From the NCBI GenBank assembly GCA_035529435.1, contig DATKWS010000235.1, forward strand, positions 1-35,955: a stretch of DNA of 35,955 nt. The letters are read 5' to 3'. The notes under the pieces are model-generated. The model saw nothing but the letters and a program-made list of their open reading frames with translations, had not been told where the DNA came from and ran no database searches. A program made the translations under genes and the position numbers. The DNA is from DATKWS01 sp035529435 (GTDB lineage: Bacteria > Krumholzibacteriota > Krumholzibacteriia > Krumholzibacteriales > Krumholzibacteriaceae). This document shows positions 25,274 to 33,885 of the stretch, piece by piece; position 1 is the first letter of the stretch, and each line of letters opens with the position of its first letter.

Positions 25274-26072
25274 TCATTCCCGCTCCCGCAACGAAGCGGC
25301 GTTTCCTGAATACCATATGGATCCAGTTCGGCTTCGCCGTGAATAGAGAGCTCTGCATCTCGCTCAGCAGCAGCGCCGCGCCGGAAAGGATCCTCTGGAA
25401 CCATCTCCTTCGAGGAGGGTTGAGGAGCTTGCAGCCGCAATGGATGCATGTCTCTGTCTGGTTGTACGTGCCCCACGGGTTTCCCGCCAGATCCATGAAC
25501 AGCGTGGACAGGGCGTTGGTTTTCCCTCCGTTGGTACCGGCGAAACTGGTTCCGACGGGTTCCAGCGCGTCGAACAGGCTGACAAGCCCCTTCTCGTTGA
25601 ACATATTGATATGCCCCCACGGGGGATTCGCTTTCCCGCAGGAGAGGCAAACGGTGCGGCCGATGCGAAGATCCTGCTCGTATGGGACGCCTATTACCAC
25701 ATCATACGTGGCGACGCGAACGATCTCCGCGCAGGCCCGTTCGAGCATCTCGGGACGGATATGCTCCAGCACCTCCATACAGAATACGACGTCGAACGAA
25801 TCGTCCGGAAACTGAAGTTCCGTGACGTCCCCCTGAACGTTCGACACCTTCGGATGCCGGATATTGGGCTTCACGAGATCGAGGGCTGTGACGGCCTCGA
25901 AGTGCGGCGCCAGGGCCATGGAGACCCTTCCATCGCGTGCCCCGACATCCAGTACCGACGAGCAGCCCTTCGGCGCGATACGGATCAGGTCTTCGATCCG
26001 CTCATCCTCCTGGTTTACGCTGTATTCGACGAGTTCAACAGCCTCGGTTATGGTTCTCCATACATGCATCAT
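25242..26072 (-). CDS. SAM-dependent methyltransferase with zinc-ribbon-like Cys pairs
   Basis: This 276-residue protein has a class I methyltransferase core: motif I VLDVGARDGRVSMAL (39-53), the acidic end of strand 2 in TALDLVKP, and motif IV-like FDVVFCMEVLEHI (93-105). It also has two CxxC pairs, CLSCGKANPPWGH (143-155) and CIHCGCKLL in the C-terminal part, which could bind zinc together; this is unusual for a plain sugar O-methyltransferase. The protein ends in a hydrophobic/basic tail. Its last 32 bases overlap the next gene's frame, pointing to translational coupling. A sugar or glycan-end methyl acceptor is likely from context, but unknown. Confidence 0.83.
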   Translation of the reverse strand: MMHVWRTITEAVELVEYSVNQEDERIEDLIRIAPKGCSSVLDVGARDGRVSMALAPHFEAVTALDLVKPNIRHPKVSNVQGDVTELQFPDDSFDVVFCMEVLEHIRPEMLERACAEIVRVATYDVVIGVPYEQDLRIGRTVCLSCGKANPPWGHINMFNEKGLVSLFDALEPVGTSFAGTNGGKTNALSTLFMDLAGNPWGTYNQTETCIHCGCKLLNPPRRRWFQRILSGAALLLSEMQSSLFTAKPNWIHMVFRKRRFVAGAGMIEGRCRSAGR

Positions 26073-26123
26073 GCACCAATCGACGACCTACCCGGCCGGT
26101 TCAATATGCCGCCGAATCATTGT

Positions 26124-26999
26124 TTAATCCTTACCGAGCACACCCTTGACGGCCGCTTTCAGCTGCCAGGCGAAATCCTCCCGGTTTTCGGCCGCCCATC
26201 GCAGCACGGCAGCGCTCAACCGCGTCTTCTCAACGGCCGTTAGCGGCGCCTGGCGCACCAGGCTCAAGAACTTCCAGAACAGCCGCCACTCCGGCATGAC
26301 GAATCTCCTGCGCATGCCGGGACGGTAGAACTGGAGATCCTTGAGCGCCACGCCGATATTCGCGGTGTGCTTGCGGCGGAAAAAAAGACGTTCCGGAAGC
26401 TCCTCGAACGGGCCGTACAGGCTCATCTCAGCAACGAGATATCGATCCGAGGCAAGGTAGATGCCGATAAGACCCGTTTGGGCGAGAACGGACCGCCGCA
26501 TCAGGCCGAATATCACGTTATGGCACAGTTTCATCGGGCTCAGGCAGCCGACGAAGCGCCGGACGACATCCGGCGAATCGAGCGGCAGATCATCCTCTTC
26601 CATCTCGATCGTACCGCCCTCAGCATCGATCACCGTCGTCCGGGGATAACTGATCACCACGCCCGGATTCGCATCCAGCGCGTCCACGCACCGCTCGAGA
26701 AAGGTCCGCGCGCACCGGTCGTCGTGAGAGGCCCATTTGAAATACTCGCCGCGCGAAAGCGTGAAGACACGGTTGTAGTTCCACGCCGCTCCCCGGTTCG
26801 TCTCGTTGCGATAAAATACGATACGCCCGTCGCGTGAGGCATACTCCTCGCATATCTCCACCGTCGCATCGGTGGACGCATTGTCGGAGATGATCAGCTC
26901 GAAATCGGTAAATGTCTGCGAAACAATAGAATCCAGCGCCTCGGCGACATACCGCTCGCCGTTGTACACGGGAAGGCCGATGCTCACACGTGGTTCCAT
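26124..26999 (-). CDS. GT2 glycosyltransferase
   Basis: This 291-residue GT-A enzyme begins RVSIGLPVYNGERYVAEALD, then TFTDFELIISDNASTDAT (nucleotide-binding Asp residues near 40) and GEYFKWASHDDRCARTFLER, which contains the metal-binding acidic motif (HDD, about 92-94). It transfers a sugar from an NDP-sugar with inversion. It is strikingly like the GT2 protein encoded at 32693-33736 across the first 120 residues (GERY, QTF.DFELIISDNASTD, GEYFKWA), so they are paralogues. The ATG at 26997-26999 has no close ribosome binding site. It is in the leftward operon, 129 bases after a methyltransferase gene. Confidence 0.9.
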   Translation of the reverse strand: MEPRVSIGLPVYNGERYVAEALDSIVSQTFTDFELIISDNASTDATVEICEEYASRDGRIVFYRNETNRGAAWNYNRVFTLSRGEYFKWASHDDRCARTFLERCVDALDANPGVVISYPRTTVIDAEGGTIEMEEDDLPLDSPDVVRRFVGCLSPMKLCHNVIFGLMRRSVLAQTGLIGIYLASDRYLVAEMSLYGPFEELPERLFFRRKHTANIGVALKDLQFYRPGMRRRFVMPEWRLFWKFLSLVRQAPLTAVEKTRLSAAVLRWAAENREDFAWQLKAAVKGVLGKD

Positions 27000-27128
27000 G
27001 ATCAGTGCCCGACTCCTCCGGTTGATACCGCGGACCTCATCCCTGTCTCTTCAGGTTATAATAGGCGACCCCGCAGTGCTCCAGTACGAAAAATTGCAAG
27101 TATTACGCCATTTATGGAGAAAATACGA

Positions 27129-28355
27129 TCAGATGGAGATGTACCGTGGATATAAACCCAGATTTTCGATGAGCCCCCGTATCTCCTTTTCGTATATCGC
27201 GTTCATGATGACCACTATGTCGGGCCTGTACGAAGCGAGAAAGTCCGGCTGGACGATCCGCTGGCCCGAACCCGCGACGAACATCCCCTCCTTCCTGGGA
27301 TTTATATCGACGATGTACGGAATTGCATCTCCAAGCCGGAGCAGATTCGAGAAGGTGACTCCCTTGGAGCCGGCGCCCCACAGCACCACCCTCCCGCCTC
27401 CCGCCTCGCGCGTGATTTTTTCGCGCCATGCCGCTATCACGCGCCGATGAGCCTCCCCGAATACGGCCGCCTCCCGGACCAGGTGATCGATCTCGCCGCG
27501 GCGCCCGCCGTCGTCACCGGCCGCGCGGCCGCCGGTAGGCGCACCGTCACGCGGCGATACGTGAGCGGCGAGGTACTGCCCGCCGAATTCTTCCGAGATC
27601 TCACGCACGTCGAATCCGCTCGCGGAGAATAGATACGCGAGGGCCGGCGGCGCGAAGTAGGCGAAGTGCTCGTAGATGATATCCCAGACGAATGTGTTGC
27701 GGATCATATGCAGGGCGTTCGGCACCTCGAAGAACACCGCCGTGCAGCGATCGCCGATCGACGATCTGATCGTATCGAGGAAACGCCGGGGATCCGCCAG
27801 GTGCTCGAGCATATGCCGGCTGTAAATGAGATCGGCCGCGTAGTGCGCGTACGTCTCGCTGTAACGGTCCTTGATGAACCGGATGTCCAGCCCGTCCAGT
27901 TCGGCCTCGGGCCGGTCCTCGTAGCTCGGATCGAACCCGATGCCGCTGTTGTTTCCCATCTTGCACAGCAGGAGCAGGAAATCCCCCTTCCCGCACCCGA
28001 TCTCTATGACCGTTCTGCCGTGCAGATCGTACCGCTCGATCAACCGCTCGGCCAGCGAGCGCGCGTACTCCTGGAACCGCGGGGAGAAGTCGAGCGTATT
28101 CTCGTACCGCTCGCTGTACTCGAGAAGACCGGGATCAAACGACGTGTTGAAGATGAATCCGCAGTCGCGGCAGAGTGCGAGGCGTATGCTCCCCTTGGGG
28201 CAGCTGATCGCGCTGTCCCGGTCGGGCCAGAGAACGTTTGCGAAGACGGGAAGATCGGCCGCTTCGTATATCCACTCGAGGCGGTTCGAGCCGCATACCG
28301 GGCAGTTTTGCCCCATTGCATTCACATCGTTTCCGGCTGAGCTCGTTTCATGCAT
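27129..28355 (-). CDS. C-methyltransferase-type protein, third of three tandem copies
   Basis: This 408-residue protein has an N-terminal zinc-finger-like part (CPVCGSNRLEWIYEAADLPV; CRDCGFIFN) and a class I SAM domain with motif I VIEIGCGKGDFLLLL and SRHMLEHLADPRRFL. The C-terminal Rossmann-like domain reads VVLWGAGSKGVTFSNLL, YIVDINPRKEGMFVAG and YRPDIVVIMNAIYEKEI. This three-part plan matches the NDP-hexose C-methyltransferase family (Methyltransf_13 / class I SAM / Methyltransf_14). It is clearly a sister of the gene just upstream (28401-29603) and more distant from the first copy. Whether it methylates a sugar carbon is not proven; the C-terminal domain may act in something else. The ATG at 28355 or one 13 codons later could be used. 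Confidence 0.83.
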   Translation of the reverse strand: MHETSSAGNDVNAMGQNCPVCGSNRLEWIYEAADLPVFANVLWPDRDSAISCPKGSIRLALCRDCGFIFNTSFDPGLLEYSERYENTLDFSPRFQEYARSLAERLIERYDLHGRTVIEIGCGKGDFLLLLCKMGNNSGIGFDPSYEDRPEAELDGLDIRFIKDRYSETYAHYAADLIYSRHMLEHLADPRRFLDTIRSSIGDRCTAVFFEVPNALHMIRNTFVWDIIYEHFAYFAPPALAYLFSASGFDVREISEEFGGQYLAAHVSPRDGAPTGGRAAGDDGGRRGEIDHLVREAAVFGEAHRRVIAAWREKITREAGGGRVVLWGAGSKGVTFSNLLRLGDAIPYIVDINPRKEGMFVAGSGQRIVQPDFLASYRPDIVVIMNAIYEKEIRGLIENLGLYPRYISI

Positions 28356-28400
28356 GTCCGGTACCGGTGTCGGGCTGTATCGGGCCCCACGGACAATCGC

Positions 28401-29603
28401 TCACACCGTCACAATATCCGGCTCCAGTCCCATTCCCCGGAGCATTTCAGCAATCTCGTCCCGGTATATGGAATTCATCACGACCACGACATCGGGCCGG
28501 TACTCCCGGAGAGAATCGGGCGACGTCACCTCGCTGCCCGCTCCCGGTATGAACATGTGGTGCCGGTGGGGGTTGATATCGACGACCCGGCCGACCTTCC
28601 CGGCGATACCGAGCGTCGTAAGAAAGGCCACACACTTCGAGCCCGATCCCCATATCGCGACGCGGCGCCCCTCGGCCTCGTACCGCTCGAATGTGCTCCG
28701 CCACCGTGTCAATGTCCCGGCGCAGGCGGCGCTGAAGCGCTCGACCTCGCGTGAGAGCTCCTCGACGGTCTCTTCCAGCTCGTGAACCGCCTCGGACCGC
28801 TCCGGTACGGGACGCGCGTAGATCAGGAGGTACTGATCATCGTAGTCGAGCTCGATCCCTTCCACGGCAAAACCGCACCGTCTGAAGAACCGGGCGAGCG
28901 AACCGGGAGTGAAGTAGGAGCAGTGCTCGTAGTATATATCCCAGAAGGCCCGCTCCCGAAGAACCCGCATGGTATCGGGAACCTCGAAGAAGACGGCCGC
29001 ACCCTCCCGCTCGCCGATACCGCGCCGCACGATCGTCACGAATTCGGTTGTTTGAGCGATGTGCTCGAGCGTATGGCGGCACATGACGAGATCACCCGTA
29101 TAATCGGCGTATTTCTCCGAGAAGTAGTCTTGAATGACCGTGATTCGTCCGGCGGCCGGACCCGTGATCCGTTCGGCGACACATGCCGGATCGATCCCGA
29201 CACCGCAATTCTCCCCCATCTCGCAGATGAGGGCGAGAAAATCTCCCTTTCCGCAGCCGATCTCGACGATGTCCCCGCCGCGCAGATCGTATCGATCGAT
29301 CAACCGCCGGGCGAGCCGTCGGGTGAAGGCGTTGAATGTCGGCGAGAAGCTCTGCTGGTCCTCGTAGCCGGGGGCGTATTCCCGGTACTTGGGGTCGTAC
29401 GAAACATTGGTGATGAATCCACAGCGCGGGCAGAAGGCGAGCGTTACATCACCGCGCGGAAACGCGAGCGCCTCCTCGCGGCTCGCCATCATGAGACAGC
29501 TGTGCACGGGAACGTCACGGGCCTCGTAGAAGCCGCGCAGCGGCCGGAAATCGCAGCTCGGGCAGGAGCTGTCCACCGTTGTTCCCATTTCCATCACGTC
29601 CAT
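28401..29603 (-). CDS. C-methyltransferase-type protein, second of three tandem copies
   Basis: This 400-residue protein has the same three-part plan as its neighbours: the Cys-rich N-terminus CPSCDFRPLRGFYEARDVPV with CPRCGFITN, a SAM-binding core IVEIGCGKGDFLALICEMG and CRHTLEHIAQTTEFV, and a C-terminal domain with VAIWGSGSKCVAFLTTLG, VVDINPHRHHMFIPG and YRPDVVVVMNSIYRDEI. Likeness to the downstream gene is close in every block, so one duplicated from the other. AAGGA precedes the ATG at 29601-29603, and 14 bases separate it from the first copy. A role in deoxysugar C-methylation or a related carbon-transfer step fits the operon. Confidence 0.83.
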   Translation of the reverse strand: MDVMEMGTTVDSSCPSCDFRPLRGFYEARDVPVHSCLMMASREEALAFPRGDVTLAFCPRCGFITNVSYDPKYREYAPGYEDQQSFSPTFNAFTRRLARRLIDRYDLRGGDIVEIGCGKGDFLALICEMGENCGVGIDPACVAERITGPAAGRITVIQDYFSEKYADYTGDLVMCRHTLEHIAQTTEFVTIVRRGIGEREGAAVFFEVPDTMRVLRERAFWDIYYEHCSYFTPGSLARFFRRCGFAVEGIELDYDDQYLLIYARPVPERSEAVHELEETVEELSREVERFSAACAGTLTRWRSTFERYEAEGRRVAIWGSGSKCVAFLTTLGIAGKVGRVVDINPHRHHMFIPGAGSEVTSPDSLREYRPDVVVVMNSIYRDEIAEMLRGMGLEPDIVTV

Positions 29604-29617
29604 GCTTCCTTGGTTGC

Positions 29618-30847
29618 TCAGACGATCCTCGGTTCGGGTATTGGTATGATGAATTTACCCCCCCGCGCGCGGTACTCGGCCTGCTGCTCCAGTATCTCAT
29701 CGGCGAAGTTCCATGCGAGCAGCAAAACGTAGTCGGGGCGGTCTTCGAGCAGCTTCGAAGTGGGGAATATCGGCAGGTGATTGACACCCATGAACCACCC
29801 GTGCTTGACCTGATTCAGATCGACCACGTAGTCGACGAATCGCTTGTCGATGCCGGTGAAGCTGAGAAGCGTGGTGGCTTTCGCCGCGGCGCCGTAGGCG
29901 GCGATCCTCTTTCCCTGCGCCTTGAGGTCCCAGAGTATCTCCCGGAGCCCGCGGCGGATCTGTTCCACCGTTTCGACGAAATGCCGGTAGAAATCGATTC
30001 TTCCCATGCCCTTCTCCTCCTCGTCACGCAGCATCGCCGAGACGGCTTCATCCACCTGTTCCCGCTTCTCGACGAATAGACGCAGCGAACCGCCGTGTAT
30101 GGCGGTGTGACGTATGTCGTTCAGAAACATACCGTGCCGCCTGAAGAGGCGGTCGAGCGCCGTCACCGAAAAGTAGCAGAGGTGCTGGTGGTAGATCGTA
30201 TCGAATTCGTACTTCGTGATGAGATCGAGGAGGTAGGGCATCTCCAGCACCGCGACGCCGTCCTCCTTCATGATGATCCCGATCCCTTCGACGAATCCGT
30301 TCATATCGGGGACATGGGCCAGGACGTTGTTGGCGAGGACGACATCCGCCGCCCTTGACCCTTCGCGCAGCTCGCGCGCCAGATCCGTGTTGAAGAATGT
30401 GACGAGGGTTTCTATACCCGCCTGCCGGGCGATCCGTGCGGGACCCTCCGCCGGATCGACGCCGAGCACCGGGATCCCCTCCCGCGCGAAATACCGCAGC
30501 AAATAGCCGTCATTGCTCGCCGCCTCGAAGACCAGGCTCTCCGGGCCCAGCCCGCGTGAGGCGATGAGATGCCGGGCGCTCTCCTCGAAGTGCCGTGAGA
30601 GCGCCTTCGAGACCGAGGAATAGTACGGATAATCCCGGCAGAACAGTATCTCGGGATCGACCGACTTCGTTATCTGTACGAGGGTGCATGCGGGGCACAG
30701 TACGAGGTCGAGTATCTCCGTGATCTCCGGCCCGCTCAGTTGCTCACGAGTGAGCAGCCCGTCGGCCAACGGCGTCCGTCCCAGCGATAGAATCGGCTGG
30801 AGGCCGGTGTGCCCGCACGACCGGCATTTCAGCTCTCCGTTGCTCAT
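29618..30847 (-). CDS. NDP-hexose C-methyltransferase, first of three tandem copies
   Basis: This 409-residue protein has the canonical layout of TylC3/EvaC-type sugar C-methyltransferases. The N-terminal zinc domain reads CRSCGHTGLQPILSLGRTPL with LCPACTLVQI, and the SAM core has LVFEAASNDGYLLRYFAREG and NVLAHVPDMNGFVEG. The C-terminal domain has RIAAYGAAAKATTLLSF and VVDLNQVKHGWFMGV, ending FIIPIPEP. Such enzymes add a methyl group at C3 of a 4-keto-6-deoxyhexose nucleotide. Its ATG directly follows the TAG of the upstream SDR gene (TAGATG), with GGAAGGAA upstream, so the two are coupled. With rfbF and the SDR it forms a CDP- or NDP-deoxysugar module. This is the most confident of the three copies. 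Confidence 0.88.
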   Translation of the reverse strand: MSNGELKCRSCGHTGLQPILSLGRTPLADGLLTREQLSGPEITEILDLVLCPACTLVQITKSVDPEILFCRDYPYYSSVSKALSRHFEESARHLIASRGLGPESLVFEAASNDGYLLRYFAREGIPVLGVDPAEGPARIARQAGIETLVTFFNTDLARELREGSRAADVVLANNVLAHVPDMNGFVEGIGIIMKEDGVAVLEMPYLLDLITKYEFDTIYHQHLCYFSVTALDRLFRRHGMFLNDIRHTAIHGGSLRLFVEKREQVDEAVSAMLRDEEEKGMGRIDFYRHFVETVEQIRRGLREILWDLKAQGKRIAAYGAAAKATTLLSFTGIDKRFVDYVVDLNQVKHGWFMGVNHLPIFPTSKLLEDRPDYVLLLAWNFADEILEQQAEYRARGGKFIIPIPEPRIV

Positions 30848-31873
30848 CTATTCCTTCCACCTGAGCTTACGATCCAGTTTTCCCGATGCGAGGAGCCCCC
30901 TGATGTGCGCAACGCGCTTGTATCGGGGCCCCTCGAACTCTTCCAGACCCACCCCGTACTCACGGTACGCCTCGTACAACTGCCGGGCGCCGCGCCGCGC
31001 ATCCCACTGCGGCTTGAACGCGGGCAGTGTGCCGGGAAGCTTCGAGCACTCGACGCGATAGTTCCGCTTGTCGGGGCCGGCCCCCTCGGCGAATTCGACA
31101 TCGCTGCCCGGCACCGTATCCTTGACGATCTCGGCCAGCTCCCGGATCCGGTAATTCTCCGTGGTAACGCCCACGTTGAACGCCTCGTTGTGCACCTTCT
31201 CCCGCGGCGCCTCGAGCACCGCGATGAAGGCACGCGATATGTCCTCGATGTGGACGATCGGGCGCCAGGGGCTTCCGTCGCTCTTCAGGTGCACCTTTCC
31301 CGTCGTGAACGCCCACGCCGTGAGATTGTTGAGCACGAGATCGAAGCGCAGGCGCGGCGACACCCCGTAGGCGGTTGCGTTGCGGAGAAAGACCGGCGTG
31401 AAGCTCTCATCCGCCATCATGGAAACATCCTGTTCGACGAGAACCTTGGAACGCCCGTACGGCGTCACCGGGTTGAACGTCCCGTTCTCGTCGATCAGAT
31501 CGTCCCCCGCGGCGCCGTAGTTGCTGCACGACGACGAGAAGATGAAACGGGGGACGCCCGCCTCCTTGCACAGCTCCGCCAGCCGCACCGATCCCTTGTG
31601 ATTGATCTCGAAGGTAAGCTCGGGATCGAGGTCCCCGAGCGGGTCGTTGGACAGCCCCGCCAGGTGCAGCACCGCATCGAACCCCTCGAGATCGTCTTTC
31701 TCGACGTCACGGACATCCTTGGCGATGTTGGGGACATCGACGATCCCCTCACCGAAGGTGCATTGCCGGTACAGATCGCTGTCCATGCCCGTGACCCCGT
31801 GCCCCGCCGATTGAAGCATCGGCACCATCACGGTGCCGATGTAACCGAGATGTCCCGTAACCAGTACTCGCAT
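30848..31873 (-). CDS. NAD-dependent sugar epimerase/dehydratase (SDR)
   Basis: This 341-residue extended short-chain dehydrogenase/reductase has the Rossmann glycine motif VTGHLGYIG (residues 5-13), DAVLHLAGLSNDP, the catalytic Ser in IFSSSCSNYG and the Tyr-x-x-x-Lys pair in VTPYGRSK, so the full catalytic triad is present. VHIEDISRAFIAVL and FNVGVTTENYRI complete the family pattern. It acts on nucleotide sugars; beside rfbF and a C-methyltransferase it could be a CDP-sugar epimerase or the missing 4,6-dehydratase. The ATG has GGAG at good spacing. It overlaps nothing upstream (3 bases to rfbF) and directly abuts the methyltransferase start. Confidence 0.88.
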   Translation of the reverse strand: MRVLVTGHLGYIGTVMVPMLQSAGHGVTGMDSDLYRQCTFGEGIVDVPNIAKDVRDVEKDDLEGFDAVLHLAGLSNDPLGDLDPELTFEINHKGSVRLAELCKEAGVPRFIFSSSCSNYGAAGDDLIDENGTFNPVTPYGRSKVLVEQDVSMMADESFTPVFLRNATAYGVSPRLRFDLVLNNLTAWAFTTGKVHLKSDGSPWRPIVHIEDISRAFIAVLEAPREKVHNEAFNVGVTTENYRIRELAEIVKDTVPGSDVEFAEGAGPDKRNYRVECSKLPGTLPAFKPQWDARRGARQLYEAYREYGVGLEEFEGPRYKRVAHIRGLLASGKLDRKLRWKE

Positions 31874-31876
31874 ACG

Positions 31877-32689
31877 TCAACTCCAAACCTTCCACGGCGC
31901 GTCGCCGCTGTCCCAGATATCCTGCAGCAGTCGCTTGTCTCGAAGCGTATCCATGCACTGCCAGAACGACGCGTGCCGGTACGCCATCAGCTGCCCGTCG
32001 GCGGCGAGCCGTTCGAGCGGCTCGCGCTCCCACTGGGTCATATCCCCCTCTATATAGTCGAATATGCCCGGTTCCAGAACGAAAAATGCACCGTTTATCC
32101 ACCCCTCGGCCGTTTGCGGTTTTTCGGAGAACTGTACGACGTTGTCCCCCTCGAACTCGAGATGGCCGAAACGGGCCGGCGGCCGGACGGCGGTCAGCGT
32201 GGCAAGTTTCCCGTGCGACCGGTGGAACTCGAGCAGCTCGTTCAGATTGATGTCCGACACACCGTCCCCCCACGTGAGCATGAATGTTTTCTCACCGATG
32301 TACGGCCGCAAGCGCTTGATCCTGCCGCCCGTAAGGGTCGGAGTGCCGGTATCGATCAGCTCCACCCTCCAGTCCTGCCTCTTCCCGTCATGGATCGTCA
32401 CACTCCCCGTCCCCAAGTCGACCGTCAGGTTGCTGTTCAGCGAACTGTAATCGACCATGTACTTCTTGATGATTTCACCCTTGTATCCAAGGGCTATGAT
32501 GAAATTATTGAACCCGTAATACGAGTACTGCATCATGATGTGCCAGATGATCGGCCGTCCGCCGATCTCCACCATCGGCTTCGGCTTGATCTCGGTCTCC
32601 TCGACCAGTCTCGTGCCGACGCCGCCAGCCAGGATGGCAACCTTCACGTCAGTGCCTATCCGCTGTATCTCTTCGCGAACGTTCGCCAA
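31877..32689 (-). CDS. rfbF: Glucose-1-phosphate cytidylyltransferase
   Basis: This 270-residue protein has the nucleotidyltransferase signature LAGGVGTRLVEETEIKPKPM and the family-specific runs GRPIIWHIMMQYSYYGFNNF, TFMLTWGDGVSDINL, SEKPQTAEGWINGAFFV and FWQCMDTLRDKRLL. It makes CDP-glucose from CTP and glucose-1-phosphate, the first step to CDP-linked dideoxy or branched sugars. It starts at TTG (32687-32689), seven bases after a perfect GGAGG at 32697-32701, which sits across the end of the preceding gene. A GTG 14 codons later would give the usual N-terminus (VKVAILAGG) but has weaker signals. No CDP-glucose 4,6-dehydratase (rfbG) is recognised by name nearby; the adjacent SDR may do that job. 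Confidence 0.93.
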   Translation of the reverse strand: MANVREEIQRIGTDVKVAILAGGVGTRLVEETEIKPKPMVEIGGRPIIWHIMMQYSYYGFNNFIIALGYKGEIIKKYMVDYSSLNSNLTVDLGTGSVTIHDGKRQDWRVELIDTGTPTLTGGRIKRLRPYIGEKTFMLTWGDGVSDINLNELLEFHRSHGKLATLTAVRPPARFGHLEFEGDNVVQFSEKPQTAEGWINGAFFVLEPGIFDYIEGDMTQWEREPLERLAADGQLMAYRHASFWQCMDTLRDKRLLQDIWDSGDAPWKVWS

Positions 32690-32692
32690 TGA

Positions 32693-33736
32693 TCACCCTC
32701 CGTGGAACTTCGTCACCTGCTCCGTGTGAAAGATATACCGAAACCCGTTCCAGATCTCGGCGGCCAGCATGATGCGCCGCCACGAGACAAGATGACACAA
32801 AAACCACATCATGCGCAACTTCGTTTTGAGATGATGCCCCGAGCGCATTATAAGCATAGAATATTCCCGCAGTCTCCGCCAATAGGGAAAATATATGGAG
32901 GCGGTATTTTCGGGATCGTACCAGCGTGCCTGCTTGACCCCCTCGACGCGGATATGCATGAAATCCTTGAAATGCACCTCCCCCTGCTTCCACCACGCCC
33001 CCTCACGGTCTATGGCATGGTAGCCACCGGGATGGATTCGGAGAACGAGAAGGTGTTCCGGCACTTCAACCCACGGTCCCTGGAGGATGAGCTCGATCAG
33101 CAAGCAGTCGTCCGCACCGACGAAGGAACGGATCAAGCGTGTCTTTTGCAACGCGCCGGCCCGCACGAGGCCCCATATCGTATCCTGCATCCCGATGACC
33201 TGAAGAAAGAGGCTGCGCAGGCGATCGAACACATCCGCCGACTCCAGATCGCGATCGGTGTCGATAGTTCTGATCGTGCCGTTGAACTCGTTTATCTGCT
33301 TGCACCTCGTATATGCGACGACCGCGTCCGGGCGCGCATCGAGCAGTTCCACGCATCGTTCGAGAAAGGTGGGCTCGATCAGGTTGTCGGACGCCGCCCA
33401 TTTGAAGTACTCACCCCTCGCACAAACGACGAGGCGGTTGAAGTTCTTCGCCGCTCCCACGTTTCTCTCGTTGCGGAAGTAACGGATCCGTGCATCGGAG
33501 GCGGCGTATCGACGGCAGATCGCGGCGGTCCCGTCGGTTGAGGCGTTGTCCGAGATGATGAGCTCGAAATCACGGAATGTTTGCGCCTGAATGGAATCTA
33601 TCGTGTCGGATATGTACCGTTCTCCGTTGTAGACCGGTATCCCGATGCTGACGCGCGGGGGGTGGCCCCCGCGTAGCGGCGTCTTCCTGCCCATGGACAG
33701 CGATTGAGTGTCATGTTCCTCCAGCATGGTTTCCAT
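32693..33736 (-). CDS. GT2 glycosyltransferase, first gene of the leftward operon
   Basis: This 347-residue GT-A enzyme has PRVSIGIPVYNGERYISD, FRDFELIISDNASTDGT and GEYFKWAASDNLIEPTFLER. It uses an NDP-sugar donor, with metal-binding acidic residues in the last motif (SDN where its paralogue has HDD). A basic, partly hydrophobic C-terminal segment (residues about 280-347) may attach it to the membrane. The ATG at 33734-33736 follows GGGGAGG by five bases and so is preferred over an upstream start 27 codons earlier. It heads the leftward unit beneath a candidate promoter at 33857-33885. It is a clear paralogue of the GT2 at 26124-26999. Confidence 0.9.
   Translation of the reverse strand: METMLEEHDTQSLSMGRKTPLRGGHPPRVSIGIPVYNGERYISDTIDSIQAQTFRDFELIISDNASTDGTAAICRRYAASDARIRYFRNERNVGAAKNFNRLVVCARGEYFKWAASDNLIEPTFLERCVELLDARPDAVVAYTRCKQINEFNGTIRTIDTDRDLESADVFDRLRSLFLQVIGMQDTIWGLVRAGALQKTRLIRSFVGADDCLLIELILQGPWVEVPEHLLVLRIHPGGYHAIDREGAWWKQGEVHFKDFMHIRVEGVKQARWYDPENTASIYFPYWRRLREYSMLIMRSGHHLKTKLRMMWFLCHLVSWRRIMLAAEIWNGFRYIFHTEQVTKFHGG
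32697..32701 (-). promoter_or_regulatory. Ribosome binding site supporting a TTG start for rfbF
   Basis: GGAGG on the - strand lies seven bases before TTG 32689 and overlaps the last codons of the upstream GT2 gene, whose TGA is at 32693-32695. This placement indicates that rfbF translation follows termination of the GT2 gene. Confidence 0.55.
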
Positions 33737-33856
33737 GATACCTCCCCTCGATTTAGTATGCGTGAAAGGCCCCGGAATGGATTCCCAAGGCGGTTTCGTG
33801 CATCTCGAAAGGTGCAATAAATCGGATAGATTTTGATATTGTTCAGACTAATACCA

Positions 33857-33885
33857 ATATTACAAGATATATAAAATAAATTCAA
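33857..33885 (-). promoter_or_regulatory. Sigma70-like promoter for the leftward operon
   Basis: On the - strand TTGAAT (33880-33885, four of six) and TAATAT (33857-33862, four of six) are 17 bases apart, in an AT-rich island (about 33815-33915) that contrasts with the GC-rich genes on both sides. Transcription would start near 33850, about 115 bases before the GT2 ATG. The low-complexity context lowers confidence, as similar hexamers occur by chance there. Confidence 0.35.

Noticed and set aside
30809..32692. Very long open frame on the + strand opposite the SDR and rfbF genes (627 codons).
   Set aside because: It is the antisense shadow of two well-identified genes in GC-rich DNA and is rich in Arg/His/Pro with no domain; both real genes have strong family matches.
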